A stretch of 64,000 nucleotides of DNA from Ciceribacter sp. L1K22 (GCF_017599385.1 NZ_JAGFPK010000001.1:2524030-2588029); one strand, 5' to 3'. Shown: positions 38,043 through 47,496, counted from the stretch's first letter. Notes: a model not told the origin generated them from the letters alone. A program made the numbers and translations.

Positions 38043-39275
38043 ATGACCGACACCGTTCTCGACCGCCTGCTGCGCTACGTCATGATCGATACGCAATCCG
38101 ATCCGGAATCCATGGCGCAGCCCTCGACGGAAAAGCAGAAGAATCTCGCCCGCGTGCTCGTCGACGAGCTTCTGGCCATGGGCCTGTCCGACGCCCACAT
38201 CGACGAACACGGCAATGTCTACGCGACCCTGCCCGCCAATACCGGCAAGCCGGTCCCGGTCATCTGCTTCTGCTCGCACATGGACACCGCGCCCGATTTC
38301 ACAGGCACCGGCGTCAAGCCGCAGGTCGTCAGGAACTACCAGGGCGGCGACATCGTTCTGCCGGGCGACACCAGCCGCGTGATCCGCGTCGCCGAACATC
38401 CGGACCTGAACGACCAGATCGGCCACGACATCGTCACCACCGACGGCACCACCCTTCTCGGCGCCGACGACAAGGCGGGCGTCGCCGAGATCATGACGGC
38501 GATGCGCCATTTCGTCGACAATCCCGACATCCCCCATGGCACGGTGAAGGTGCTCTTCACCACCGACGAGGAAATCGGTCGCGGCGCCGATAAGGTCGAC
38601 CTCAAGAAGCTCGGCGCCGCCTTCGGCTACACCATGGACGGCGGCAAGGTCGGCGAGATCGAGAACGAGACCTTCTCCGCCGACGGCGTCGACATCGCCA
38701 TCACAGGCGTCTCAATGCATCCGGGCACGGCCAAGGACGTGATGGAAAACGCCATCAAGATCGCCGCCGACATCGTCGCACGCCTGCCGAAGGATCAGGC
38801 GCCGGAAACGACCGACGGACGCCAGGGCTTCATCCACCCGACCGACATCTCCGGCGCCATGGACGCTGCCCACCTGAAATTCATCATCCGCGACTTCGAC
38901 GTGAACGGCCTGCACGAGAAGGAAGCGCTGCTGGAGGGCATCGCCCAGGACGTGATGAAGGCCTATCCCGGCTCTTCGATGACCTTCAAGGTCCGCGAGC
39001 AGTATCGCAACATGAAGGAAGTGCTGGACCGCCATCCGGACGTAATTGCCAATCTGGAAGAAGCCGTCCGCCGCGTCGGCCTCACGCCCGTCACCGCCTC
39101 GATCCGCGGCGGCACCGACGGCTCCCGCCTCTCCTTCATGGGCCTGCCCTGCCCCAACATCTACACCGGCGGCCACGCCTACCACTCGCCGCTCGAATGG
39201 GTGAGCGTCCAGGACATGGAGGTCTCGGTGAAGACGATCGTCGAACTGGTGAAGGTTTGGGAGGAGCGGGTCTAG
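38043..39275 (+). CDS. pepT: Peptidase T (tripeptidase)
   Basis: 410 residues of the M20 family. Zinc-binding motifs are visible: SHMDTAPDFTG (His and Asp), LGADDKAG (bridging Asp) and FTTDEEIG (catalytic Glu), with a dimerisation insert in the middle and GGTDGSRLSFMGLP near the end. It removes the N-terminal residue of tripeptides. A GGAG box precedes the ATG, 26 bp after the carboxypeptidase gene. Confidence 0.95.
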   Translation: MTDTVLDRLLRYVMIDTQSDPESMAQPSTEKQKNLARVLVDELLAMGLSDAHIDEHGNVYATLPANTGKPVPVICFCSHMDTAPDFTGTGVKPQVVRNYQGGDIVLPGDTSRVIRVAEHPDLNDQIGHDIVTTDGTTLLGADDKAGVAEIMTAMRHFVDNPDIPHGTVKVLFTTDEEIGRGADKVDLKKLGAAFGYTMDGGKVGEIENETFSADGVDIAITGVSMHPGTAKDVMENAIKIAADIVARLPKDQAPETTDGRQGFIHPTDISGAMDAAHLKFIIRDFDVNGLHEKEALLEGIAQDVMKAYPGSSMTFKVREQYRNMKEVLDRHPDVIANLEEAVRRVGLTPVTASIRGGTDGSRLSFMGLPCPNIYTGGHAYHSPLEWVSVQDMEVSVKTIVELVKVWEERV

Positions 39276-39309
39276 GACGTCCTCGCCGCCGACCTGTCCT
39301 CATCATCCG

Positions 39310-39687
39310 TCACCGATCCCCGTCTCGCGCAGACGCGGCGCTTCGTTCTGACGCTGCCCGGTGCCAGGGCCATTTCCCCTCGATCTCGACCTCCAGCGAC
39401 AGGCTGAGAAACGTCCGGACCAGGACGATACCGGCCAGCACCGCAAGACTGTCGAGGCTGGGCTCGATCGCAACGGTGTTGATGATGTCGGCCGCGACCA
39501 GAAGCTCGAGCCCCAGCAGGATCGCCCGGCCGAGCGTCGAGCGAAGCTTCCGGTAGGCGCCCTCTTCCGCACGATCACGGATGAACTTGCCGAAGGCTAC
39601 CGAGATGCCGATGACGATCACGACCACCCCGGCCGCCTCGATCGTCAGCGTCGTGATGTCAAGGAATGTCGCGAAGTTGATATCCAT
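39310..39687 (-). CDS. DUF1622 membrane protein
   Basis: 125 residues with three hydrophobic segments (about 8-33, 53-72, 76-97) and a charged C-terminal tail, as in the DUF1622 family. RKLRSTLGRAILLGLELLVAADIINT is its most conserved part, but function is unknown. ATG at 39687. It is convergent with pepT and divergent from the DUF1810 gene. Confidence 0.82.
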   Translation of the reverse strand: MDINFATFLDITTLTIEAAGVVVIVIGISVAFGKFIRDRAEEGAYRKLRSTLGRAILLGLELLVAADIINTVAIEPSLDSLAVLAGIVLVRTFLSLSLEVEIEGKWPWHRAASERSAASARDGDR

Positions 39688-39785
39688 CCGGGGGCCCCTT
39701 TTTGCTGAAAGGGGAACTCGTTTCACCGGAGGAAGTTTCAAGAACAGACCCACGCAACCAACCCTCAATCCAGAGAGGACAGCCC

Positions 39786-40208
39786 GTGACGCAACCCGAC
39801 GACAATCTCCAGCGCTTCATCGACGCCCAAGCCCCCGTCTACGACACGGTCCTGCGCGAGCTCCGCGCCGGTCGGAAGCAGAGCCACTGGATGTGGTTTG
39901 TCTTCCCCCAGATCGCGGGCCTTGGGTCCAGCCCGACCGCCCGGCGCTACGCCATCACATCGCTCGACGAAGCACGTGCCTATCTCGAACGTCCCGTTCT
40001 CGGCCCACGTCTCCGGGAAAGCTGCCAGATCCTGCTCGCACTCGACGAAACCGATGCCGAGCGCATCTTCGGCTATCCCGACGTCATGAAGCTGCGCTCG
40101 TCGATGACACTCTTTGCCAGGGCCAGTGCAAACCCGAACATCTTCGAGGATGTGCTTCGGAAATTTTATGACGGCAAGGAAGACGGCGAGACGCTGGCCC
40201 GCCTCTGA
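39786..40208 (+). CDS. DUF1810 protein
   Basis: 140 residues. The family core is complete: LQRFIDAQAPVYDTVLRELRAG, the SHWMWFVFPQIAGLG motif and the C-terminal FG.PDVMKLRSSMTLF. DUF1810 resembles calpastatin-like proteins of unknown function. The start is GTG at 39786 with AGAGGA upstream; an in-frame ATG at 39702 would add 28 unlikely residues. It ends 3 bp before the convergent HerA-like gene. Confidence 0.85.
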   Translation: MTQPDDNLQRFIDAQAPVYDTVLRELRAGRKQSHWMWFVFPQIAGLGSSPTARRYAITSLDEARAYLERPVLGPRLRESCQILLALDETDAERIFGYPDVMKLRSSMTLFARASANPNIFEDVLRKFYDGKEDGETLARL

Positions 40209-40211
40209 CCC

Positions 40212-41744
40212 TCATTCGGCCGCGGACGGAACCTCGCCGCCAGCTTCGTCTGTCGCGTTCGGATCACCCGGCGCCGTCTCGGCCTGCAGGTCGGGAAACG
40301 CCACGATCCGCTTTCCGGAAAAATCCGTGTGCACCACCATCAGGCCCTGCTCCTCGAAATAGCCGAGCAGACGGCGCGCGCGCCGTGCCGAATGCGTGCC
40401 GTAGGCCTTGGCGATGCGCTGGTCCGACGGGCACACCTCGCGGGTCAAAGCCGCCTTGGCGAGCAGCAGGAAGACGCCCTGAAGGTCATCGGATACCTGC
40501 GCCGACAGCGATAGCGCCGTCGCCCAGCCCTCGCTGGCTACCGTCTCCTCGTCCACGCCGGAACGGGAAATGGCGACGCGACGCCGGAACTCCCCCATCG
40601 CCATCGGCGGACCGCCGACGCGACGCATGCGGGCGCGCACGAGGAATTCCTGGTAGAGAACCGAGTCGGTCCGATACGCCGCCTGCGGATCGGCGAGAAT
40701 TTCGTCCAGTACGGCCGCAAGCCGCTCCTCGCGCTCCTCCGCCGAGATTTCGGGCGCGGCCGGACGCGACGGCGTAGCGGCGGACGGCTGGTCTTCGCCA
40801 CCGGCGGGCGCGGCGCGCGACAGCTCCGCCAGGATATCCGTGGTCGGACGCGGCGCCGGCGGCGCGCGGCGCACGATCGGCCGGGTGAATTCCTCCGGAT
40901 CGGGCGTGAAGATCAGGTCCTCCACATCCTGCGGCGCATCCGGCAGCGGCATCAGCTTCGGCGAGGACGAGCGCGCCGAGGTCTCGACATTGCCGATCAC
41001 GATCGGCAGCGGCCGACGCGACAGTGCAGGTCCGAGCGCGACGAAATTGCCACGCTTCAGGTTACGGAACATCTCCGCCTGCCGCCGGTCCATGCCGAGC
41101 AGGTCGGCAGCGCGCGCCATGTCGATGTCGAGAAAGGTGCGCCCCATCAGGAAGTTGGAGGCTTCGGCCGCGACGTTCTTCGCGAGCTTGGCCAGCCGCT
41201 GCGTCGCGATCACGCCGGCAAGCCCGCGTTTGCGGCCGCGGCACATCAGGTTGGTCATGGCGCCGAGCGACATGCGCCGCGCGTCTTCCGACACGTCCCC
41301 CCCCATCGACGGCGCGAACATCTGCGCCTCGTCGACCACCACCAGCACCGGAAACCAGAATTCGCGGTCGGCGTCGAACATCCCGTTCAGGAAGGCGGCG
41401 GCCGCCCGCATCTGCTGCTCGATTTCAAGGCCTTCCAGCGTCAGCACGCAGGACACGCGGTGACGCCGGATGCGGTCGGCGATCCCGGCAAGCTCCGCCT
41501 CGGTCCGGTCGGCATCGATGACCACGTGACCGTATTTGTCGGCGAGCGTGACGAAATCGCCCTCGGGGTCGATGATCACCTGCTGCACCCATTTGGCGGA
41601 CTGCTCCAGCAACCGGCGCAACAGATGCGACTTGCCCGAACCGGAATTGCCCTGCACCAGCAAACGCGTGGCCAGCAATTCCTCGATATCGAGCTTGGCC
41701 GGGTCACCGCCCGCCAATGTTCCCATATCGATCCCGACCTGCAA
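40212..41744 (-). CDS. HerA/DUF87-type ATPase
   Basis: 510 residues. Walker A is GNSGSGKS (32-39), Walker B VVDEA (136-140), followed by GRKRGLAGVIATQR, the HerA-type sensor. Residues about 285-370 are a Pro/Ala-rich linker, and the last 130 look like a winged-helix region. HerA hexamers translocate along DNA, usually with nuclease NurA, which is not nearby. Other DUF87 proteins act in secretion or plasmid transfer. Start is TTG at 41744 or ATG at 41726; neither has a decisive ribosome site. Confidence 0.82.
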   Translation of the reverse strand: MQVGIDMGTLAGGDPAKLDIEELLATRLLVQGNSGSGKSHLLRRLLEQSAKWVQQVIIDPEGDFVTLADKYGHVVIDADRTEAELAGIADRIRRHRVSCVLTLEGLEIEQQMRAAAAFLNGMFDADREFWFPVLVVVDEAQMFAPSMGGDVSEDARRMSLGAMTNLMCRGRKRGLAGVIATQRLAKLAKNVAAEASNFLMGRTFLDIDMARAADLLGMDRRQAEMFRNLKRGNFVALGPALSRRPLPIVIGNVETSARSSSPKLMPLPDAPQDVEDLIFTPDPEEFTRPIVRRAPPAPRPTTDILAELSRAAPAGGEDQPSAATPSRPAAPEISAEEREERLAAVLDEILADPQAAYRTDSVLYQEFLVRARMRRVGGPPMAMGEFRRRVAISRSGVDEETVASEGWATALSLSAQVSDDLQGVFLLLAKAALTREVCPSDQRIAKAYGTHSARRARRLLGYFEEQGLMVVHTDFSGKRIVAFPDLQAETAPGDPNATDEAGGEVPSAAE

Positions 41745-41820
41745 CGTGAATCACCCTTTCAGACTGTCTGGAAGATGCCGGCTACGGCTATCGCGGCAAA
41801 CCAATCCCCGCAATAGCAGA

Positions 41821-41844
41821 CCCGGCGCGCGGTGACGCGCCGGG
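41821..41844 (-). terminator. Hairpin after the CNNM/CBS gene
   Basis: CCCGGCGCG and CGCGCCGGG form a 9-bp stem with a 6-nt loop 36 bp after the stop of the CNNM/CBS gene. No T-run follows on the minus strand, so efficiency is uncertain. Confidence 0.45.
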
Positions 41845-41879
41845 AATCGCGAAACCCACAGGCAATAACGCCACAGCGG

Positions 41880-43169
41880 TCAGATTTCGCCCTCGCCAAC
41901 CGGCGTCACGAGAAGCTTGTCGATGCGGCGGCCGTCCATGTCGATGACCTCGAACTTCCATCCGTCCTTGATGAAGCTCTCGCCGAGATTGGGAATGGTC
42001 TTCATCTCGTCGATGGCGAAGCCCGCGACCGTCGTATAGTCGGGTTCGTCCTCGATGCGCACACGGATGTGATCGATGAATTCGTCGATCGGGGTCCAGC
42101 CGGCCACCAGATAGGAACCGTCCTCGCGGCGCAGCATCGCCGGCTCGTCGTCGCCCTCCTCCTGGAAGGCGCCGGTAATGGCCTCCAGAATGTCGCCCGA
42201 AGTGACGATCCCCTCGAAATGACCGTATTCGTCATAAACCAGCACCATGTGCAGCGGCGTCCGACGCATCGCCTGGATGATGTCGGTCGCGCCGGCGAGG
42301 TCGGAGATGATCGGCACCTCGGCCGCCATCGTGCGGATGTCCACCGGCTGGCCGAGCGCCAGCGCCTCGTAGACCTTGCGGCTGACGAGGACACCGAGGA
42401 TTTCGTCCGAATCGCCGGTTCTGACCGGCAAACGCGAATGCTGGCTGTTCCTCAGCGTGTCCTTCAACTCTTCGAGCGTATCGTCGACGTCGACCATCTC
42501 GACATCGCGGCGCGGCGTCATCAGGCCCCGGGCGGTGCGATCGGCAAGCCGCATCACGCCGGAGATCATCGCCTGCTCTTCCGTCTCGATCACGCCGGCG
42601 CTCTGGGCTTCCGCGAGCACGCTCTTGATCTCCTCGTCCGTAACGGTCCCGACATTTCCGCCGCTTTGCCCGAGCAGGGCAAGGATCAGTTTGCCGGAGG
42701 TGTCGAGCAGCCAGACAAGGGGCGCCGCGACCTTGGACAAAAGAAGCATCGGCCGCGCCACACGCGAGGCGACGCCCTCGGGATTGCGCAGCGCGATCTG
42801 CTTCGGCACAAGTTCGCCGACGATCAGCGACAGATAGGTGATGAGCACGACGACCGAGCCGACACCAAGCGCATTGGCAGCCGTCGTCGAAAGCCCCTCG
42901 CTTGCGAGAAACTGGGCAAGGCGCGCACCGAGCGTGGCGCCTGAAAACGCACCCGAAAGGACGCCGACAAGCGTGATGCCGATCTGTACCGTGGAAAGAA
43001 AACGACCGGGGTCTTCACCCAGCCGGATGGCGACTTGCGCGCCGTGATTTCCCTGATCCGCCAGGATTTTCAATCGAGCCGGCCGCGACGAGACAACAGC
43101 CAGTTCGGACATGGCGAGAACGCCATTCAGCAACGTCAAGAAGATGACGATCAATATCTCTGTTAACAA
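41880..43169 (-). CDS. CNNM/CBS-domain membrane protein (hemolysin/CorC family)
   Basis: 429 residues. An N-terminal CNNM membrane domain (about 1-185, four hydrophobic segments with AMSELAVVSSRPARL) is followed by a CBS pair (about 205-330, opening with GLMTPRRDVEMVD) and a CorC/HlyC C-terminal domain (about 345-425). Such proteins export or regulate Mg2+ or Na+. The TTG start at 43169 is provisional because the nearest good GGAG is 17 bp upstream. Confidence 0.9.
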   Translation of the reverse strand: MLTEILIVIFLTLLNGVLAMSELAVVSSRPARLKILADQGNHGAQVAIRLGEDPGRFLSTVQIGITLVGVLSGAFSGATLGARLAQFLASEGLSTTAANALGVGSVVVLITYLSLIVGELVPKQIALRNPEGVASRVARPMLLLSKVAAPLVWLLDTSGKLILALLGQSGGNVGTVTDEEIKSVLAEAQSAGVIETEEQAMISGVMRLADRTARGLMTPRRDVEMVDVDDTLEELKDTLRNSQHSRLPVRTGDSDEILGVLVSRKVYEALALGQPVDIRTMAAEVPIISDLAGATDIIQAMRRTPLHMVLVYDEYGHFEGIVTSGDILEAITGAFQEEGDDEPAMLRREDGSYLVAGWTPIDEFIDHIRVRIEDEPDYTTVAGFAIDEMKTIPNLGESFIKDGWKFEVIDMDGRRIDKLLVTPVGEGEI

Positions 43170-43237
43170 AACGAAACGAGCAACGCTCCTCTACACCGGC
43201 TAAACGGCCGGCCACTCCGGTTCTCTATCATACAAGA

Positions 43238-43320
43238 CCGGTCCTTCCAAACGACAAGGACCGGCAACCGGCGATCAATTCTTGCGGAACAGGATGCGGC
43301 GACGAGGTCACCGCATCCTG
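43238..43320. other. Two strong palindromes in a gap between minus-strand genes
   Basis: CCGGTCCTT/AAGGACCGG (43238-43246, 43256-43264) and CAGGATGCGG/CCGCATCCTG (43290-43299, 43311-43320) are perfect stems of 9 and 10 bp. The GGACCGG core occurs a third time near 43340. They may end the DUF1127-like transcript or be a small repeat element; no T-run is present. Confidence 0.45.
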
Positions 43321-43352
43321 CCTGATTGACGGGAATTTACCGGTCCTGTCAC

Positions 43353-43589
43353 TCAGAACCGGATATCCCAAAGGCTCGGGCGCGACGGAGGAGGAAAGCG
43401 CTCCTCGAGCGGCAAACCCATGTCGCGGCGCATCCTGTCCGACAGGCCCGCGATGGCGTTGTAGCGCCGCCGGAGCCGCATCTCGTTGATGAGCAGGGAC
43501 AGGGCGATGCGCCAGAAGCCGAATTTTTCCCGCAGTTCCTGGAGCGGAATCCGCGGCGACGCTTCAATCAAAAGTTGATCTCTGAACAT
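43353..43589 (-). CDS. DUF1127-like small protein
   Basis: 78 residues. The middle holds a DUF1127-type arginine-rich helix pair (MRLRRRYNAIAGLSDRMRRDMGL), followed by a short Pro-rich tail. As with the other DUF1127 gene, RNA binding is possible by analogy. The ATG at 43589 has only a weak purine-rich upstream stretch, so the start is not firm. Confidence 0.7.
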   Translation of the reverse strand: MFRDQLLIEASPRIPLQELREKFGFWRIALSLLINEMRLRRRYNAIAGLSDRMRRDMGLPLEERFPPPSRPSLWDIRF

Positions 43590-43969
43590 GGTTTCTCATG
43601 CCGTCGCCTCTCGGCCGACGGCTCCTCGAAAAATGAATGAGCGCGCGATTACGGCTTACGGCGCAACAGGCGCCGAGGGGCAGAAATCAGGCACGGGATG
43701 ATGGTGAAAAGGCCGACGAACCGGACTTATCGGGCTCTCAATGCGAGGCGCGACCGGAGCAACCTCGGACGACGTTTGTCGAAACACGCGTCGAGGCGGC
43801 GAGACCGAGGGTTCGGCGCATCAGTCGTGCAAAATGAGTCATAACGCCTCCAACGGTTCGGATTTCGGATTGTTGGACGATGCCATAGAGGTCCGATCAC
43901 GGCAAGAGCACAATTCGCGATTGCATCAACGGGGCGTGAGCCGTTGCCCAATAGCAACATTATCGACGC
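43590..43969. other. 380-bp intergenic stretch
   Basis: No recognised gene. It contains the upstream region of the DUF1127-like gene and one short frame with a good ribosome site (43738-43842, listed separately). Longer frames on both strands have no ribosome site, are arginine-rich in the way of out-of-frame GC-rich DNA, and are not called. Confidence 0.5.
43738..43842 (-). CDS. Possible 34-residue small protein
   Basis: An ATG at 43842 follows GGAGG by 4 bp, one of the best ribosome sites in the window, and opens a 34-codon frame that begins MTHFARLMRRTLGL, with a basic amphipathic start. No family is recognised. It may be a small leader or DUF1127-like remnant, or chance. Confidence 0.3.
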   Translation of the reverse strand: MTHFARLMRRTLGLAASTRVSTNVVRGCSGRASH

Positions 43970-44773
43970 TCACCCCACGCGCAGACCAAATCCCTGCATC
44001 AGCCGCCGCGTCGAGAAATCCGGATTGCCGGACGTGAAGACGGCGAGATCGAATCCCTCCGGATGCTCCGCGCCTTCGACAACAGGCACCAGCCGCCGCG
44101 CCTGCCGGGCGATCGCCTCGGCCGGGTCCAGCCAGTCGACCGGCCATGGCGCCAGCCGCCGGAAGACGTTCGCCATGAACGGATAGTGCGTGCAGGCGAG
44201 CACAACGATGTCGGTCCTGCGCCCCTCGCTCTCGACAAAGCATGGCGTAATCTCCGACAATACCTCGTGGTCGGAGACGGCATCACCCCGAATATAGGCC
44301 TCGGCCATGCGCGCAAGGTTCTGCGATCCGACCAGCCGGACGTGGCACTGTGTGGCGAAAGACTGGATGAGGTCGCGGGTATAGGCGCGTTTCACCGTTC
44401 CCGGCGTGGCCAGCACGGAAACCAGCCCCGATCGCGTGCGCTCCGCCGCTGGCTTGATCGCCGGCACCGTGCCGATGAAACGCATTTCGGGAAATGCTGC
44501 CCGCAAATCCGCGCCGGCCAGCGTAAAGGCGGTATTGCAGGCGACGACAACGGCTTCGGGATCATAAGTGACGATGAGCTCTCGGAAGAGAGCGACGATC
44601 CGCGCCTTGAGCGGCGCCTCCTCCCAGTCGCCATAGGGAAAGCCGGCGTCGTCGGCCACGTACACGAAACCGCGTTCCGGCATCAGCACCCGCGCCTCGC
44701 GCAGGACCGTCAGCCCGCCAATGCCCGAATCGAAGACGAGAACAGGCTTCAGCTCACGCGTCTCCGTCGCCAT
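43970..44773 (-). CDS. murI: Glutamate racemase
   Basis: 267 residues. Both catalytic cysteines are present: ACNTA (Cys79) and ACTHYPF (Cys194), with [11 protein letters not shown] near the N-terminus. It makes D-glutamate for peptidoglycan. ATG at 44773 overlaps the end of the trmJ gene by 20 bp. Confidence 0.95.
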   Translation of the reverse strand: MATETRELKPVLVFDSGIGGLTVLREARVLMPERGFVYVADDAGFPYGDWEEAPLKARIVALFRELIVTYDPEAVVVACNTAFTLAGADLRAAFPEMRFIGTVPAIKPAAERTRSGLVSVLATPGTVKRAYTRDLIQSFATQCHVRLVGSQNLARMAEAYIRGDAVSDHEVLSEITPCFVESEGRRTDIVVLACTHYPFMANVFRRLAPWPVDWLDPAEAIARQARRLVPVVEGAEHPEGFDLAVFTSGNPDFSTRRLMQGFGLRVG

Positions 44774-45575
44774 CCTCGTCCCCGCTCCTAGACTTGACCG
44801 ACCCTTTGGGATTGTTGCGGCTGTAGCGGTCGAATGTGGCGAAAACACCGCGCAACACGCTGATCTCCTGCTCGGTGAAGGCCCGCCGCGACAGCACCGC
44901 GCGGAGATTTTCGATCATCCGTGGCTTCTTGCCCTCAGGGCGAAAATAGCCGCGTGCGTCGAGCGCCTCCTCCACCTGCTCGAACAATCCGATCAGATGG
45001 TCCTTGGTCGCCGGTCGCTGCTCGGAGGCGGTAAACCGCGTCTCCGCCAGATCCTCCATGCCCGATTTCATCCACTCATACGACATCAGGAGCACGGCCT
45101 GGGCGATATTGAGCGAGGCGAAGGCCGGATTGACCGGAAAGGTCACGATCTCGTCGGCGAGCGCCACCTCCTCGTTCGTCAGTCCCCAGCGCTCGCGGCC
45201 GAACAGGATGCCGGTCCGCTCGCCGCCGGAAAACTTCGCCCGCAGCGTCGAGGCAGCGACAACGGGCGAGCGCACCGGCTTGAAGCCGTCGCGTTCGCGC
45301 GCGGTCGTCGCATAGACGAAGTTCAGATCGGCGATCGCTGCCTCAAGCGTTTCGTAGACCTGCGTGGCGTCGATCACGTGATCGGCCTTGGAGGCGGCGG
45401 AGCGCGCCTTCTCGCTCGGCCAGCCATCGCGCGGATTGACGAGCCGGAGCTCCCAAAGCCCGAAATTCGCCATGGCGCGAGCCACCATGCCGATATTCTC
45501 ACCGAGCTGCGGCTCGACCAGAATGATCACCGGACCTTCCGCCAACAATTCGCGCTCGCTGTTCGTGCCTGCCAT
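44754..45575 (-). CDS. trmJ: TrmJ-like tRNA (cytidine/uridine-32-2'-O)-methyltransferase
   Basis: 273 residues of the SPOUT TrmH family group 1. The N-terminal motif [16 protein letters not shown], the middle [15 protein letters not shown] and C-terminal [13 protein letters not shown] form the knotted SAM site. The E. coli homologue methylates position 32 of tRNAs. ATG at 45575; a longer frame upstream is low-complexity. It overlaps murI by 20 bp. Confidence 0.9.
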   Translation of the reverse strand: MAGTNSERELLAEGPVIILVEPQLGENIGMVARAMANFGLWELRLVNPRDGWPSEKARSAASKADHVIDATQVYETLEAAIADLNFVYATTARERDGFKPVRSPVVAASTLRAKFSGGERTGILFGRERWGLTNEEVALADEIVTFPVNPAFASLNIAQAVLLMSYEWMKSGMEDLAETRFTASEQRPATKDHLIGLFEQVEEALDARGYFRPEGKKPRMIENLRAVLSRRAFTEQEISVLRGVFATFDRYSRNNPKGSVKSRSGDEDGDGDA

Positions 45576-45645
45576 TCTATTCGCCCGCTCTCGATGAAAC
45601 GGCGGCTTCACTGGCACAGGTGCCGCGAAAATGCAAAAGCGATGA

Positions 45646-46191
45646 TCATCTCCACGGCACCGGCTTGCCCGACGCCTGCCGTTCGAGCCAGGCCTTGAGC
45701 GAAAACCATCCGCCACTTTCAAGTGGCCTGAGAACATCGTCGATCGCATATCGCGACGATGAACCTGCGACCGGCTCGAAGATGAACATCAGGCGGTGCC
45801 CCCCCTCGGGAAAGTTGTCGCCACAGTCCGGTGTCTGCAGGCTCACATCGATCATGTTGCGGGTATCGGCGCGTGTCCGGTCGATTACCCCGACCTTGCC
45901 GATCGGACAACGGTTGGGATCGCCGGTCATCGCATCCGTCTCGAACAGCACCACCGCGCCCGCCGCCTTCGCCATACGGACCGCACCGGTATAGGCCTCG
46001 ACGAAGGACAGCGTGAAATCGTTCAACAGTTGCGTTTCCGTAAAATACGGCTCATGCCGGTCGGGTTCGTCGAGCGCGTTCACCACGATCCGCTCCACAT
46101 AGCCGTCAACCAGATCCCGCCGGTTGTCGGCCTGAGCCGGCGCCGCCAGAACCAATCCCGAAGTCAGGAACAAACACGCCAACCGAAACAT
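45646..46191 (-). CDS. Secreted two-cysteine protein, tandem copy 1
   Basis: 181 residues with a signal peptide (about 1-21). The mature domain has a helix with a YFT...LL pattern, a Cys in PNRCPIGKVGV, a second Cys in TPDCGDN and a final IDDVLRP strand. This scheme recurs in the next two genes. The fold resembles DUF3828-like periplasmic proteins, without alignment proof. Function unknown. Confidence 0.75.
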   Translation of the reverse strand: MFRLACLFLTSGLVLAAPAQADNRRDLVDGYVERIVVNALDEPDRHEPYFTETQLLNDFTLSFVEAYTGAVRMAKAAGAVVLFETDAMTGDPNRCPIGKVGVIDRTRADTRNMIDVSLQTPDCGDNFPEGGHRLMFIFEPVAGSSSRYAIDDVLRPLESGGWFSLKAWLERQASGKPVPWR

Positions 46192-46264
46192 TGCATCTCC
46201 CGGACATCCGTCTCTGTCCGGAGATTGCGCGCAAGACCAAAACAGCGCAAGGGCGCCGCGACCA

Positions 46265-46843
46265 TCAGTCTTCGGCGAGCGCCCGGAACTGTTCCCTGAG
46301 CGAGTGGTCCGTCTTGCCGTCGTCGCCGAGATGGCGGATGTCATCGACGTAATACCACGGCGCGGGCTCGTTGTAGCCCTCCTGCACGACGTCGAAGACC
46401 ACACGCGTTCTCACCTTGGCCCACTCCTCGCCGAAACAGGCAAAGGCATTGAACTCCACGAAGACAGGCGTCTTGTCGCCCTCCGGCTTGCCGACCTCGT
46501 AGGTAACGTCGGTCACCTCGCAATTGTCCTGCCCGCCGATCACGGGCTCGTGGTCGAGGAACATCATGTCCTCGTTGCTCTTCACCTTGACCAGTGCAGC
46601 GGCGAGATCCCTTGTGAAGCCGACGCTGTAGAGCGCCATCAGCGCCTCAGGATCGAAATAGCTGGTCGACACGTCCCCGCCGGTCGTCTCGCCGCCCGAA
46701 CTGCGGATCGTCACGCCCATCACGGCCTTGACCGGCCGCAACGGATCGGCGCCGTCGGCCAGCGAGATCGAGGGCGTGGCCGTCAGCATCGCCAGACCAA
46801 GGCTTACAAACAGCAGGCGTCTTGAGGACCGCGGACTGCTCAT
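46265..46843 (-). CDS. Secreted two-cysteine protein, tandem copy 2
   Basis: 192 residues with a signal peptide (about 1-29). Two cysteines occur as IGGQDNCEVTDV and NAFACFGEE, then VVFDVV and WYYVDDIRHLGDD. These match the positions in the flanking genes, but sequence identity is low. Its ATG overlaps the stop of the third copy (ATGA). Confidence 0.77.
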   Translation of the reverse strand: MSSPRSSRRLLFVSLGLAMLTATPSISLADGADPLRPVKAVMGVTIRSSGGETTGGDVSTSYFDPEALMALYSVGFTRDLAAALVKVKSNEDMMFLDHEPVIGGQDNCEVTDVTYEVGKPEGDKTPVFVEFNAFACFGEEWAKVRTRVVFDVVQEGYNEPAPWYYVDDIRHLGDDGKTDHSLREQFRALAED

Positions 46844-47358
46844 TGAGCACCGATTTCCTTCAGATAGCCCTTCAGCGATTCGCCGGTCTGCCCGTCGACC
46901 ACCTCATAGAGGTCGTCGATCACCGCTTTGCCTTGCTCTTCGATCACATGGAAGATCAGCACGCGTTCGGGCTCGTTGGTCGCCTCGTCGAAGCAGTTCC
47001 GGTTATCGAAGGTCGCGACCACCTGGCCGTCGCCGTCGTCCTCTATCTTGAGCTTCTCGATCGGGCAGCTGTCCTGTCCGCCGACGATCGGATCGTAGTC
47101 CAGCGGCGTGCCTGTCGTTTCACCTTCCGGCGGATCGTAGACCGGAAACTTGGATGCCTCGCGATAGCTGTTGGCGAAGTCGCGGCTGTAAATCTCGTCC
47201 AGCAGGTCGTCGCCGAACATGTCCCGGAAATCGGTATTGTCCCTTTCCCAGTTCTTCTGGGCGATCTGCATCAGGGTCTTGACCGGAGCGGTCATGTCGA
47301 TGGCCAGGGCGGAACTGGCGAGAAGCGTCAGCGACAGGCCGAGGAGGATGGATTTCAT
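46840..47358 (-). CDS. Secreted two-cysteine protein, tandem copy 3
   Basis: 172 residues, the promoter-proximal copy. Signal peptide at about 1-19; then VKTLMQIAQ, IVGGQDSCPIEKLKI, NRNCFDE and KAVIDDLYE, giving the same two-Cys scheme. ATG at 47358 is preceded by a purine-rich GGAAAT segment. It starts the three-gene run that leads to trmJ and murI. Confidence 0.77.
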   Translation of the reverse strand: MKSILLGLSLTLLASSALAIDMTAPVKTLMQIAQKNWERDNTDFRDMFGDDLLDEIYSRDFANSYREASKFPVYDPPEGETTGTPLDYDPIVGGQDSCPIEKLKIEDDGDGQVVATFDNRNCFDEATNEPERVLIFHVIEEQGKAVIDDLYEVVDGQTGESLKGYLKEIGAQ

Positions 47359-47496
47359 CTGTGGATTTCCGCAGGTTTTGAGTTTATCGCAATCTATCGA
47401 TACCATGGGAAACGGCAAGCGCGCCTCCGATCGACGACGCGACCAAAGTTGGTGGCAATTTCTTCAGCAAAAGCACGATAGCAGGGCTTCTGCGCT

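Noticed and set aside
40212..41744. Defence island centred on the HerA-like ATPase
   Set aside because: No nuclease, methylase or mobile gene nearby, and surrounding genes are conserved housekeeping genes.
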